From: VXNE01 sp965205735
GTDB taxonomy: Bacteria > Pseudomonadota > Gammaproteobacteria > Pseudomonadales > Azotimanducaceae
Assembly: GCA_965205735.1 (NCBI GenBank)
Contig: OZ242179.1
Span: 2,852,001-2,916,000 of the forward strand
DNA: 64,000 nt
Direction of reading: 5' to 3'
Positions within the stretch are counted from its first letter, which is position 1, and every line of letters begins with the position of its first letter. The notes under the pieces are model-generated. The model worked only from the letters and a program-made list of their open reading frames with translations, ran no database searches and had not been told where the DNA came from. Shown here one piece after another: positions 8,072 to 16,855 of the stretch. Both the position numbers and the translations under genes were made by a program.

Positions 8072-9937
8072 ATGATCAGTAATTCTACTCTGCAGGGATT
8101 CTTGGACCAGTGCGTCGTGACACGCGCTACGACGCGAAGAGCGCCGGGCGGATGCTTCCGGCGGCGGCTCCTTAACTTCGTCATGGTCGCGGCGTTGATG
8201 CCGCTGATCGCCGTCGGCGCCGCGGATGACGACGCGCCGTCTCCTTCCGATCATTGGGACGTCATAGACGCGTACACAGGTGCGATCCAAGCGCAGTGGG
8301 CGAAGCGATCTGAGATACACAAGGCGGACATCTCGGCCGAAGAAAAAGAACGTCTGCTGCAGGATCTCGGTCCGGTTCCCGATGCTGTCCCCGCCGTCGC
8401 GGCCGCGATGGCCATCATCGAGTCGAACGAAGAACGACTGATGGACGCTGCCGACTTCCTCCTGAATCGGGCACGCCCGTCGGAAGAGATGCAGCAATCG
8501 GCCTTCGACGCGGTAGTGGCACACATCGGCCCGAACTGGTCGCTGGTCAAGGACTATATCGAATCCCAAGCCGCGTGGTTGGAGGCGACGCGAGCTGACG
8601 AACCCGATGAAGTGACGCGGCGAACCATCCGACAGGGCGTCGAACTCCCCACTTGGCAAGCCGTCGCCGCGGCGAGAGCCATTATCGAGTCGAACCACGA
8701 GCGTTCCCTTGAAGCGGCCGAGTTTCTCATGCAGCAAACCTATTTTCTGAAGCCGGGGAACAGCGCGGCGTTTCTTTCGTCGTGGTGGCTACGTTCGAAT
8801 AGGGATTTCGGTGACGCCACCTTGGTGGAGTTGATCGGCCCGGACTGGAAGGTCATCCAGGACTATGTCGCCGAGTCGAAGTCATGGCAGGCGGCGGAAC
8901 AGGAGATTCGCGCGGCCGATATCGCCGAGGAAGACAAGGCGCGCCGTTTGCGGGAACTGGGCGACGCCCCGAAAGTCTACCGCGCCACTGCCGCGGCCCT
9001 CGCCATCGTCAACGCCGAAGGCACCCACGAGAAGATCCGCGAGGCGGCGGAATTCCTGCTCGACAATCCGACGCGGGGCGGCATGGAGAAGGGACTCCGG
9101 GGCGCCAAGACGCTCGCCGCCCACTTTCCCGACTACGACCAATGGCCGCTCCGGCTTAAACAGGTCAACGGCATGTCGTCGGTTTTTGTGCCCGGCAAGA
9201 CATTCATCACCGATCTCGTGGAGTCTCTCGAAGACCCCTTGGCTCGGGCGACCGCCCGGTACTTCGCCGCCAGCTACCTTATCCAGTCGGCGAACAACCC
9301 GCAGATCGACGTCGAAGAGCGCATCGCCCAGCAAGATAGGGCGGAGGAACTCGCGACGGGTTTGAGCGCCGGCATTGAGAACGAAACGTTCGTAATGACG
9401 AAGCAGGGAGCGGACGGAACCGAGGTGCCGATGACGTACGCGGATGCCGAGGCGGAGCTGCTCTACAGCCTCGACTCAACGATGGTCGGCAGCGTCGTTT
9501 CAGACGTCAGGGCGCGACGGGTGGATGGCACCGAAGACTCGCTGGCGGCCTACGCGGGTCGCGTCGTGCTGGTCGACTTCTGGGCTACCTGGTGTGGGCC
9601 CTGCCTAGAGGCTTTCCCCAAGCTTCGCGAGCTGGTCGACAAGCTGCCGAAGGAACGCTTTCAGATTATCGGCGTCAGCGTGGACGAAGAACTCGACACG
9701 GTGACGGACTACCTGGCCGACAATCCGCTGCAATGGGTAGTCTGGCACGTCGGCGATGAAAGCGAGATCGTTCGCAGATGGCGGGTCACCGGATTTCCGA
9801 CCTACGTGTTGATCGGGCCCGATGGCACGATCATCAACAAGTATCCGGGCGTATTCAACGCCGAGTTCAAGGCCGAGATCGAACAGGCCGTGCAGGACGC
9901 GGGAGCCCTGGTCGCTGGAAGCTCGGCCTCGCCTTAG
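8072..9937 (+). CDS. Exported thioredoxin/TlpA-like protein with repeated helical N-terminal region
   Basis: A 621-residue protein. A basic segment (CFRRRLL) and hydrophobic stretch at 35-50 ending VGAADDD suggest a signal peptide or anchor. Residues about 76-331 hold three diverged copies of a helical unit: AAAMAIIESNEERLMDAADFL (110-130), AAARAIIESNHERSLEAAEF (199-218) and AAALAIVNAEGTHEKIREAA (307-326), each preceded by an acidic-basic helix such as ADISAEEKERLLQDLG. The C-terminal 140 residues are a TlpA-type thioredoxin fold with VLVDFWATWCGPC (active site 507-511) and FPTYVLIGPDGTI. It probably reduces or exchanges disulfides in the periplasm. No partner gene is adjacent. The role of the repeats is unknown. 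Confidence 0.82.
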   Translation: MISNSTLQGFLDQCVVTRATTRRAPGGCFRRRLLNFVMVAALMPLIAVGAADDDAPSPSDHWDVIDAYTGAIQAQWAKRSEIHKADISAEEKERLLQDLGPVPDAVPAVAAAMAIIESNEERLMDAADFLLNRARPSEEMQQSAFDAVVAHIGPNWSLVKDYIESQAAWLEATRADEPDEVTRRTIRQGVELPTWQAVAAARAIIESNHERSLEAAEFLMQQTYFLKPGNSAAFLSSWWLRSNRDFGDATLVELIGPDWKVIQDYVAESKSWQAAEQEIRAADIAEEDKARRLRELGDAPKVYRATAAALAIVNAEGTHEKIREAAEFLLDNPTRGGMEKGLRGAKTLAAHFPDYDQWPLRLKQVNGMSSVFVPGKTFITDLVESLEDPLARATARYFAASYLIQSANNPQIDVEERIAQQDRAEELATGLSAGIENETFVMTKQGADGTEVPMTYADAEAELLYSLDSTMVGSVVSDVRARRVDGTEDSLAAYAGRVVLVDFWATWCGPCLEAFPKLRELVDKLPKERFQIIGVSVDEELDTVTDYLADNPLQWVVWHVGDESEIVRRWRVTGFPTYVLIGPDGTIINKYPGVFNAEFKAEIEQAVQDAGALVAGSSASP

Positions 9938-9957
9938 CCTGGCCCGTCAATAGGCGT

Positions 9958-10977
9958 TCAGTCCCACGGGTCGAGCATCACCTTCATCGCGGCCCCGCCG
10001 AAGAACGTGTCGAACGCCTCGGGCGCCGCCTCGATCTCGAAATGATGCGTGATGAGTTCCGCGGCGGGAAGACCGCGGCGCATCAGCGCCTCCAGTTCCT
10101 GATGGTCCCCGGGGGACGAGTACCAGGTACCGATCAGTTCGAGTTCCTTCTTGGTGAAATGCTCGATCGTGTTGATCCTCGGGCCCTGGTCGGTTACGCC
10201 GACGAACGCCATTCTGCCGCCCCGCCGCAGCGCGTCGAGGCACAGGGTTTGCGCATCTGGACTCGCCGAGCAGTCGAGGGCAACGTCGATTCCTTCGGGT
10301 CCCGCAGCCTCCTGCAACCTGGCGAGCACGTCAGTTTCTTCATCCGGATTGATGCATACATCGGCGCCGTGCCTTCGCGCATGGCCTAGCCGGTATTCGT
10401 TGATGTCGAGCACGATGACGAACGCGTTCAGGAACTTGCACAACAAGGTTGCCGACAGACCGATCGGGCCCTGACCGGTGATCAACACCGTATCGAAGGC
10501 GGTGACCTTGAGCCGCTTGATAGCCCGAAAAGGCGTGCCCAGCACATCGCCGAAAAGGGTGCCGATCTCGAACGGGATATCGTCCGCCAACGGCAGACAC
10601 GCCAGGTCGCCAAGCGCGACGTATTGCGAATGATTGCCCGGAAAACGCAGCGATTTTGTATCGCGTCGTTCGCACAGTACCCAGCGACCGGCCAGGCAAT
10701 AGCGGCATTGGCCGCAGGGGTTGCCGGCGTAGAGCGCCACGCGGTCGCCTTCCTTGACCCGAGAGGAGCGGTCGACCTTGCAGACGATTCCCGTCGCCTC
10801 GTGCCCGCCGTTGTAACGCGGTGCGTCCAGCGTGTTGGGGCCATGGTAGGTATGGCGTTCGGATCCGCACAGCGCGGACGACATGATCTTCACGACCACA
10901 CGTTCATCCTTGGGTTCGGGTTCCGGGACGTCGATTACGCGCACTTGCCGATTGCCTAACATCTGAACGGTTTTCAT
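9958..10977 (-). CDS. Zinc-dependent medium-chain alcohol dehydrogenase
   Basis: A 339-residue MDR-superfamily dehydrogenase. SSALCGSERHTYHG supplies the catalytic-zinc Cys, GGHEATGIV the GHE motif, and NPCGQCRYCLAGRWVLC the four-Cys structural zinc loop. GQGPIGLSATLL is the dinucleotide-binding turn, followed by an Asp (VLDIN) at the end of the second strand, which favours NAD over NADP. It oxidises a secondary alcohol or polyol; sorbitol- and threonine-dehydrogenase-like enzymes share this layout. It runs opposite to both neighbours and is likely its own transcript. Substrate not determinable. Confidence 0.87.
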   Translation of the reverse strand: MKTVQMLGNRQVRVIDVPEPEPKDERVVVKIMSSALCGSERHTYHGPNTLDAPRYNGGHEATGIVCKVDRSSRVKEGDRVALYAGNPCGQCRYCLAGRWVLCERRDTKSLRFPGNHSQYVALGDLACLPLADDIPFEIGTLFGDVLGTPFRAIKRLKVTAFDTVLITGQGPIGLSATLLCKFLNAFVIVLDINEYRLGHARRHGADVCINPDEETDVLARLQEAAGPEGIDVALDCSASPDAQTLCLDALRRGGRMAFVGVTDQGPRINTIEHFTKKELELIGTWYSSPGDHQELEALMRRGLPAAELITHHFEIEAAPEAFDTFFGGAAMKVMLDPWD

Positions 10978-11121
10978 TGAATCGAAGCCTTTGGCTCGCT
11001 CGAGTATCGCGCGAGCTTAACCCGTCGGCCCGCGCGCATCATTCGACCTTTGCCGCCCGCTGCGGGGCACTGCTAACCTGCGCGGCAGCGGACAACGTCC
11101 GAAACACTGATTGAGGGATCC

Positions 11122-12081
11122 ATGGAGTACAAGCAATTGGGCCGTACGGGCCTGCGAGTCAGCCCGGTGGTCCTTGGAACGGTCAACTTTTCCTCCCATG
11201 CGAACGAAGCCGATTCGTTCGCCATGATGGACCGCGCGTTGGAACTCGGCATCAACCACTTTGACACCGCGAACAACTACAACGCGGGTCGGTCGGAGGC
11301 GTTGATGGGCCGCTGGTTCGCGCAGGGCGGGGGGCGTCGCGACAAGGTCGTGCTTGCCACCAAGGTGTACTGCAAGCCCAACGAGTGGGGCGATACGGAC
11401 ACAGGTCCAACGGGTCCCAATGAGCACGGACTGTCGGCGACGAACATTCGCTGGGCCGTGGAGGCGAGCCTGAAGCGTCTGCAGACGGACCATATTGATC
11501 TGTATCAGACCCATCACGTTGACCGAAGGGTGCCCTGGGAAGAGCTTTGGCAAGCGATGGAGCTTCTGATCGCCCAGGGCAAGATCACCTATGTCGGCAG
11601 TTCCAACTACGCTGGCTGGCACATTGCGCAGGCGCAGGAGGCGGCGCGGCGACGCAACTCGCTCGGGTTCGCGTCCGAGCAGAGCATTTATAACCTGGCG
11701 AACCGAAGCGTCGAACTGGAGGTAATCCCGGCATGCCTCGACTATGGGATGGGGCTCCTTGCCTACAGTCCGCTTGCCAGCGGCAAGCTCGGCGGCAAGC
11801 CGGACAGCAACGAGGGGCGTCGGCCTGCCCAGGACAGACATCCGAAGGCCGACGCGTTCGAGGCGCTATGCGATGAGATCGGATACCCGCCCGGCGATGT
11901 TGCCCTTGCGTGGGTCGCGCATCGCCCGGGCGTCACGGCACCGATCATTGGTCCGCGAACCATGCAGCAACTCGAAGCAAGCGTTGAGGCCATCGACATC
12001 GAATTCGATGCCGAAACGCTGCAACGGCTGGATGACCTGTTTCCGGGCCCCGGACCGGCCCCGGAAGCCTACGCCTGGTAA
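11122..12081 (+). CDS. Aldo/keto reductase
   Basis: A 319-residue AKR with the family tetrad visible: Asp and Tyr in FDTANNYNAG, Lys in VVLATKVY and His in LYQTHHVDRR. The segment GKITYVGSSNY and the late cofactor-binding stretch TAPIIGPRTMQQLEAS are typical of the large AKR subgroup that reduces diverse carbonyls with NADPH. ATG 11122 follows a GAGG and the sequence opens MEYKQLGRTGLRVS as expected. It precedes two acyl-CoA or ester-type genes on the same strand, with a 112-base gap that may contain a promoter. Confidence 0.9.
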   Translation: MEYKQLGRTGLRVSPVVLGTVNFSSHANEADSFAMMDRALELGINHFDTANNYNAGRSEALMGRWFAQGGGRRDKVVLATKVYCKPNEWGDTDTGPTGPNEHGLSATNIRWAVEASLKRLQTDHIDLYQTHHVDRRVPWEELWQAMELLIAQGKITYVGSSNYAGWHIAQAQEAARRRNSLGFASEQSIYNLANRSVELEVIPACLDYGMGLLAYSPLASGKLGGKPDSNEGRRPAQDRHPKADAFEALCDEIGYPPGDVALAWVAHRPGVTAPIIGPRTMQQLEASVEAIDIEFDAETLQRLDDLFPGPGPAPEAYAW

Positions 12082-12193
12082 ACGGTCAGAACGGGGAGGC
12101 AGCCGGAACCTTCTCTGTTCTTGCCGGTTACTCTATGCTCCATCGCTTATTGGTCGGTGATAGGCCGATCTGCAGCGGAGCTTAAGGGGAGAG

Positions 12194-13021
12194 ATGGCCC
12201 ACGAACTGATCCTTGCCGAGACCCGGGGGCGGGTCGGCATCATCAAATTCAATCGGCCGGAGAAGCTGAATGCGCTGTCGAACCGGATGCGCGAGGAAAC
12301 CCAGGAGCAGATTGGCGCCTGGAACGACGACGACAGTATCGGTGCGATGGTCCTCACCGGGGAAGGCCGAGCGTTCTGCTCCGGCGCCGATCTCGACGAT
12401 TTCGCGGATCGGGCCGAGGCCAACAAGGGCAGTACGCCGGCAAGTATCCGAACCGGACGTGTCGCCGCGCCCGTCCAGGTCACCGACGCCTACAGCCTGC
12501 CCGCGTTCCTGCAGACATCGAAGCCCTTGATCGCGGCGGTCAACGGCTATTCGGTGGGGGTGGGCCTGACATTCATCCTGCCGTTCGATGTGCGCATTGC
12601 CTCTACCCAGGCACTTTTCAGCATCAGGTTCATCAGGGTGGGCCTGATACCGGAACTCGGCTCGACGCGCATCCTCGCGCAGATCGTCGGTCTCGGCAAT
12701 GCAACGGATATGTGCCTGTCGGGTCGCATGGTCAACGCCGAAGAGGCGTTGCGAATGGGACTCGTCACGCAGGTTACACAACCCGAGGATCTGCTCGATA
12801 CCGCCGTCGCAAAGGCCAATGAGATCGCAAACAATCCGCCCGGCGCCGTGATGCTGATCAAGGAGTTGCTCCGAAAGAACCCGTTGGATGGTGACCTCGA
12901 GCGCGTCATGGAGCGCGAGGGTATCCGGGATCAGATCGCTCAACGTCATCCGGACCATCCGGAAGCCCTGGCGGCGTTTCTGGAGAAGCGCCCGCCGAGG
13001 TTTGGGCAGTCGGACAATTAG
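12194..13021 (+). CDS. Enoyl-CoA hydratase/isomerase (crotonase) family protein
   Basis: A 275-residue crotonase-fold protein: FNRPEKLNALS and GRAFCSGADL form the first CoA-binding segment, AAVNGYSVGVGLTF the oxyanion-hole region. Both Glu residues used by classical hydratases are absent by eye: the first position (GGGCE in the family) reads GVGLT and the second (QPE) reads RFI. A Glu remains in VGLIPELGST, the place where several enoyl-CoA isomerases keep their base, so isomerase-type or other crotonase chemistry is more likely than water addition. AAGGGGAGAG precedes ATG 12194. It lies 18 bases before the hydrolase gene and is probably co-transcribed. Confidence 0.82.
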   Translation: MAHELILAETRGRVGIIKFNRPEKLNALSNRMREETQEQIGAWNDDDSIGAMVLTGEGRAFCSGADLDDFADRAEANKGSTPASIRTGRVAAPVQVTDAYSLPAFLQTSKPLIAAVNGYSVGVGLTFILPFDVRIASTQALFSIRFIRVGLIPELGSTRILAQIVGLGNATDMCLSGRMVNAEEALRMGLVTQVTQPEDLLDTAVAKANEIANNPPGAVMLIKELLRKNPLDGDLERVMEREGIRDQIAQRHPDHPEALAAFLEKRPPRFGQSDN

Positions 13022-13039
13022 GCTTGTGAGGACATCGTC

Positions 13040-13894
13040 ATGACTAACGGTTCGCCCCGGGATCAATTCGCCACTGTATCTACGGCGACCGGTTCGCTGC
13101 AACTGGCCTATCAGGAGTTCGGGAAACCGGATGATCCCGTGTTCCTGCTGCTCACGGGCTGGTTTTCGGATGTGACGCTTTGGCCGAGGGGGTTCTGCGA
13201 AGTGCTCGCCGATCACGGATTTCGGGTGATCCGCTACGACCATCGCGATGCGGGCTTGAGCACCAGAACCGACATCGATGTCATCGACCCCGACAACCCT
13301 CCCTACACCATGTCCGACCTTGCGGCCGACGCGATCGGGTTGCTTGACGCCCTCGGAATAGAGAAGGCGCATGTCGCCGGATTCGCCTTCGGCGCCACCA
13401 TTTCCCATTTGGTTGCGATAGAACATCCGGATCGAGTGCTCTCGCTCGTGCCGTTGGCAACCACAACCGGCAGGCGTACGCGCCCGCGCCGGCCGCGGGG
13501 GACCAGGCCGGTCTTTCCCAAGGATCCTGAGGGACTCGGTCGGCTGCACAAGCAGATGTTCGCCGACATGGCGGGCGCGAGTTTCGATGAAGAGGACTAC
13601 GATGCGCGCCGCAGAGAGTCGGCGCAGCGGGGCGCCGCGCTGACGTGGGGAGAGCTGCAAAGCGCGGTGATGCCGACCGCCGGCGATCGCACCGAGCGTC
13701 TGGGGCAGGTCAAGGTTCCGGTGCTCGTGGTGCATCCGGAGCAGGACCCCCTGCTTTCCCTCGAGGTTTCGCAACTCCACGTCGAGTCGTTCCCGGATGC
13801 GAAGCTCCTGATCCTTGAAGGCATAGGCCATGGCGTGCTGCCCGAGCGCCACTGGGCGAAACTGGCGGACGCAATGCGGGAGCGTACGCTGTAG
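13040..13894 (+). CDS. Alpha/beta-hydrolase fold protein lacking the nucleophilic Ser
   Basis: A 284-residue protein of the aclacinomycin-methylesterase-like group (IRYDHRDAGLS, SDLAADAIGLLDALGIEKAH, VLVVHPEQDPLL, LEGIGHGVLP). The Asp (PEQD) and His (GIGH) of the triad are present, but the nucleophile elbow, normally G-x-S-x-G, reads GFAFGA, with Ala at the catalytic position. The oxyanion-side HG is TG. It is therefore either a pseudoenzyme or uses another mechanism. It follows the crotonase-family gene by 18 bases and probably works on the same metabolite. The DNA reading is unambiguous and the rest of the protein is intact. Confidence 0.85.
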   Translation: MTNGSPRDQFATVSTATGSLQLAYQEFGKPDDPVFLLLTGWFSDVTLWPRGFCEVLADHGFRVIRYDHRDAGLSTRTDIDVIDPDNPPYTMSDLAADAIGLLDALGIEKAHVAGFAFGATISHLVAIEHPDRVLSLVPLATTTGRRTRPRRPRGTRPVFPKDPEGLGRLHKQMFADMAGASFDEEDYDARRRESAQRGAALTWGELQSAVMPTAGDRTERLGQVKVPVLVVHPEQDPLLSLEVSQLHVESFPDAKLLILEGIGHGVLPERHWAKLADAMRERTL

Positions 13895-13950
13895 GCTGGA
13901 GCCGGCAGCGCGTCGCGCCGCCATTCGCCCGTTGTCCCGCCTGCGGTCGG

Positions 13951-14436
13951 CTAGCCGTTGGTTCGAAGCGTGCGGTAGTAGTCCACGACCGCCGGGTGAA
14001 CGAATTTCGAGATATCGCCGTTGAGCGCGGCGATCTCGCGCACCAGCGAGGAGGACACGAACGAGCTTTCGAGTGACGGCGGCAGGAAAACGTACTCGAT
14101 CGAATCGTCCATGGAGCGGTTCATTTCCGCCATTTGAAACTCGTAGTCGAAATCCGCCAGCGTGCGCAGACCGCGCAGGATGAATATCGTGCCCTTGGAG
14201 CGCGCGTAGTCGACAAGCAGCGTATTGAACCCTTCGACCTCGATGCGGTCGCCGAATTCGGCGAGGACCTCCCGACAAAGCTCGACGCGTTCCGCAAGAT
14301 GAACCGCGGGATCCTTTTGCGCGGATGTTCCGATGGCGACCACGACACGGTCGAAGAGCTTCAATGCGCGCCTGACGAGGTCGGTGTGTCCGTTGGTGAT
14401 CGGATTGAAACTGCCTGGATATACGACGGTCGTCAT
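13951..14436 (-). CDS. coaD: Phosphopantetheine adenylyltransferase
   Basis: Catalyses the ATP-dependent adenylylation of 4'-phosphopantetheine, the fourth step of CoA synthesis. The 161-residue length is typical. VVYPGSFNPITNGH (4-17) carries the nucleotidyltransferase T/HxGH-type motif, ILRGLRTLADFDYEFQ the substrate-binding Arg and following helix, and SSFVSSSLVREIA the ATP-binding Ser/Arg segment. It follows rsmD on the same strand after an 83-base gap, the standard rsmD-coaD arrangement. Confidence 0.96.
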   Translation of the reverse strand: MTTVVYPGSFNPITNGHTDLVRRALKLFDRVVVAIGTSAQKDPAVHLAERVELCREVLAEFGDRIEVEGFNTLLVDYARSKGTIFILRGLRTLADFDYEFQMAEMNRSMDDSIEYVFLPPSLESSFVSSSLVREIAALNGDISKFVHPAVVDYYRTLRTNG

Positions 14437-14519
14437 TGAGCCTTCAGTCGGGGAGCGCGAGTGGACACCGTGTCTTTGCGAAAGTGGACATCGCGCCGTG
14501 GGGTGTCGAACACCTCATC

Positions 14520-15059
14520 CTAGCCCAAACGGTTCGGGCGCAACAACCGAAAGCGGCAATCGCCGGCCCTGGACTGCTTGATTGTCGTCCAGCCGGGGAC
14601 ATCCATGGAGGATCCTGATTCGAAGTACACAATGGTCTCGCGTTGCCGGAGCAGAGCAAGGACCTCGGCCGCCAGATGCGGGCGCTCAAACGGGGGATCG
14701 AGGAAGACAATATTCCAGTTCCATGTCGCCTGGCGACGCAGCCAGGGCAGCGCGGAAACGTTGTGGATCTCGCACGCGGCATCGAGCCGCTTCGCTTGCG
14801 CGTTCAAACCGTACGCAGTCCGCCGGTCGTGCTCGACCAGCGTCGCGAATTGTGCATCGCGCGACAACGCTTCGAACGCGAGGGCGCCGGTCCCGGCAAA
14901 CAGGTCCAGAACGCGGGCGCCCCGAACATCGGTGCCGAGCCAGTTGAACAGCGTCTCGCGCACGCGGTCCATGGTAGGCCTCAGATTCGGCCGCTGGACA
15001 ACCTCAAGCTTTCGCCCTCTCCACTTACCGCCGATAATGCGTACCGTTCGTTTCGCCAT
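14520..15059 (-). CDS. rsmD: 16S rRNA (guanine-N2)-methyltransferase RsmD
   Basis: Methylates G966 of 16S rRNA in the small subunit. The 179-residue protein opens MAKRTVRIIGGKWRGRKLEV, then RPTMDRVRETLFNWL, VLDLFAGTGALAFEALSR (SAM-binding) and IVFLDPPFERP (the N-methyltransferase D/NPPF motif). ATG 15059 was chosen because the family begins at this RIIGG-x-x-RGR block; an upstream in-frame start would add 28 unrelated residues overlapping ftsY. Its start codon overlaps the possible ftsY start on the other strand (ATG 15058), so any divergent promoters must lie inside coding sequence. Confidence 0.95.
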   Translation of the reverse strand: MAKRTVRIIGGKWRGRKLEVVQRPNLRPTMDRVRETLFNWLGTDVRGARVLDLFAGTGALAFEALSRDAQFATLVEHDRRTAYGLNAQAKRLDAACEIHNVSALPWLRRQATWNWNIVFLDPPFERPHLAAEVLALLRQRETIVYFESGSSMDVPGWTTIKQSRAGDCRFRLLRPNRLG

Positions 15060-16185
15060 GATCGGCGCCGTTCGGAACCGTGATGCTGCAGCCGCTGACC
15101 GAATATATGAGTTTGCGTTGAAGGAAGATAGCCGAACGGGCATCTGGCACCGACTCTACAGAACGCGAAACCGTCTCGCGGAGATCGCGGGCAACATGCT
15201 GCTGGGCGAGCGCGCGATCGATCAGGACGCGCTTGAGGAACTCGAAACGGCGCTCCTCGGTACGGATGTCGGTGTGAATGCCACGCGGCGAATCGTCGAT
15301 GCGATCGCGAAGCGGGTATCGCGCAAGGAACTCTCCGACGCCGGGGCACTGCGCGGAGCCTTGCGCGAACAACTGGAGGAAATGCTTGCACCCATGACCG
15401 AACCGTTCCGGATTGATGCGACGCGCCGGCCGTTCGTGGTCCTGATGGTCGGCGTAAACGGCGCGGGCAAGACGACGACGATCGGGAAGCTGGCGAAGCA
15501 ACTTCGCGCCGAGGGGCATTCGGTGCTGCTGGCGGCGGGTGACACCTTCCGCGCCGCAGCGACGGAGCAACTGGTCGAATGGGGCCGGCGCAACGACGTG
15601 GCGGTGATCGCCCAGGATCGGGGCGCCGACAGCGCATCGGTGATCTTCGATGCGATCGAGGCGGCTCGCGCCCGGGGAATCGATGTCGTTCTGGCCGATA
15701 CGGCGGGCCGATTGCAGGCGAAGACCAACTTGATGGATGAACTGTCGAAGGTCAAACGCGTCGTCGCCCGCTTCGACTCCGCAGCGCCCCATGAGGTGAT
15801 ACTGGTACTCGATGCCGGAATCGGTCAGAACGCGCTCAGTCAGGTGGCCGAGTTCGACGCCGCTGTTGGCCTGACCGGCCTGATCGTGGCCAAGCTCGAC
15901 GGCTCTGCCCGCGCTGGAATATTGTTCGCCATCGCCGCGCAAAACGCGGCGTCGAATGATCGCCGGGAGAGCGCGCCCAACGCCGCGCACAAAGGAGCGT
16001 TACCGGTGTACTTCATCGGCGTTGGCGAGCAGGTCGAGGATCTGCGACGTTTCAATCCGCGAGAGTTCGTGGGTGCCCTGTTGGAGACCGGGGGGGCGGG
16101 ATCGGGAGAGAAAGAACGGGAGGGATCGGGAGAGAAGGATCGGGAGGAGTCGCGCGGGAACGCGCCGGAGAACGCACATGGGTAG
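15058..16185 (+). CDS. ftsY: Signal recognition particle receptor FtsY
   Basis: SRP-receptor GTPase that docks ribosome-SRP complexes at the inner membrane. The NG domain is complete: GVNGAGKTTTIGKLA (G1), AAGDTFRAAATEQL (G2), ADTAGRLQAK (G3), GLIVAKLDGSARAG (G4) and FIGVGEQVEDLRRF. The usual LDAGTGQNA reads LDAGIGQNA. The acidic N-terminal A domain of enteric FtsY is missing; the sequence before the four-helix N domain is short. An unusual charged tail (two copies of GSGEK-x-RE) extends past the normal C-terminus. The start is uncertain: ATG 15058 gives 375 residues, and a TTG near 15117 is an alternative. It overlaps ftsE by eight bases. Confidence 0.93.
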   Translation: MIGAVRNRDAAAADRIYEFALKEDSRTGIWHRLYRTRNRLAEIAGNMLLGERAIDQDALEELETALLGTDVGVNATRRIVDAIAKRVSRKELSDAGALRGALREQLEEMLAPMTEPFRIDATRRPFVVLMVGVNGAGKTTTIGKLAKQLRAEGHSVLLAAGDTFRAAATEQLVEWGRRNDVAVIAQDRGADSASVIFDAIEAARARGIDVVLADTAGRLQAKTNLMDELSKVKRVVARFDSAAPHEVILVLDAGIGQNALSQVAEFDAAVGLTGLIVAKLDGSARAGILFAIAAQNAASNDRRESAPNAAHKGALPVYFIGVGEQVEDLRRFNPREFVGALLETGGAGSGEKEREGSGEKDREESRGNAPENAHG

Positions 16186-16855
16186 CATCGCCCTGCACGG
16201 CGTCACGAAACGGTTCGACAATGGACAAGAGGCTTTGCGCAACGTCTCGCTCACGTTCGCCGAAGGCTCGATGGCGTTCCTCACCGGACATTCGGGAGCG
16301 GGGAAGAGCACCTTCCTCAAGCTCTTGCTGCGGTTGCAGCTTCCCACGCAGGGACAGATCGTCGTCAATGGCGTGAACATCTGCCAACTTCCAAGGCGTC
16401 GCGTGCCGCGTTATCGGCAGCACCTGGGAGCGGTGTTCCAGGATCATCACTTGCTGCCTGATCGCACCGTGCTCGAAAACGTCGCCCTGCCGCTCCTGGT
16501 GACGAGCATGCGCGCCAGGGACGTCGCCAAGCGGGTGCGCGCGGCGCTATCGATGGTGGGTCTCCTGTCCAAGGAAGGACTCTATCCGACTCAACTTTCG
16601 GCGGGTGAGCAGCAGCGGGTGGGTATCGCCCGGGCGGTGGTCAACCGTCCCAACCTGATACTGGCCGACGAACCGACCGGCAATCTCGATCCCGAGTTGT
16701 CGCGAGATGTCATGGGGTTGTTCGTGAACTTCCGACGCATCGGAGCAACCGTAATCGTCGCGAGTCACGACCATGAACTCATCGAATCGATGGGCCTGCG
16801 CGTCATAGAACTCGACCACGGTCGAGTCATTCGGGACGAGGCTCCCGACGCGTGA
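16178..16855 (+). CDS. ftsE: Cell-division ABC transporter ATP-binding protein FtsE
   Basis: ATPase of the FtsEX complex, which activates peptidoglycan hydrolases at the division septum. 225 residues with GHSGAGKST (Walker A, 37-45), LSAGEQQRVGIARA (signature), LILADEPTGNLD (Walker B) and ASHDHEL (switch His). ATG 16178 lies inside the last codons of ftsY, and the stop overlaps the ftsX start (GTGA), so ftsY-ftsE-ftsX form one coupled operon, as in most gammaproteobacteria. Confidence 0.97.
   Translation: MGSIALHGVTKRFDNGQEALRNVSLTFAEGSMAFLTGHSGAGKSTFLKLLLRLQLPTQGQIVVNGVNICQLPRRRVPRYRQHLGAVFQDHHLLPDRTVLENVALPLLVTSMRARDVAKRVRAALSMVGLLSKEGLYPTQLSAGEQQRVGIARAVVNRPNLILADEPTGNLDPELSRDVMGLFVNFRRIGATVIVASHDHELIESMGLRVIELDHGRVIRDEAPDA

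Noticed and set aside
12182..14278. 698-codon minus-strand frame
   Set aside because: It spans two well-supported plus-strand genes and part of coaD, and the translation has no recognisable domain; a GC-rich shadow frame.
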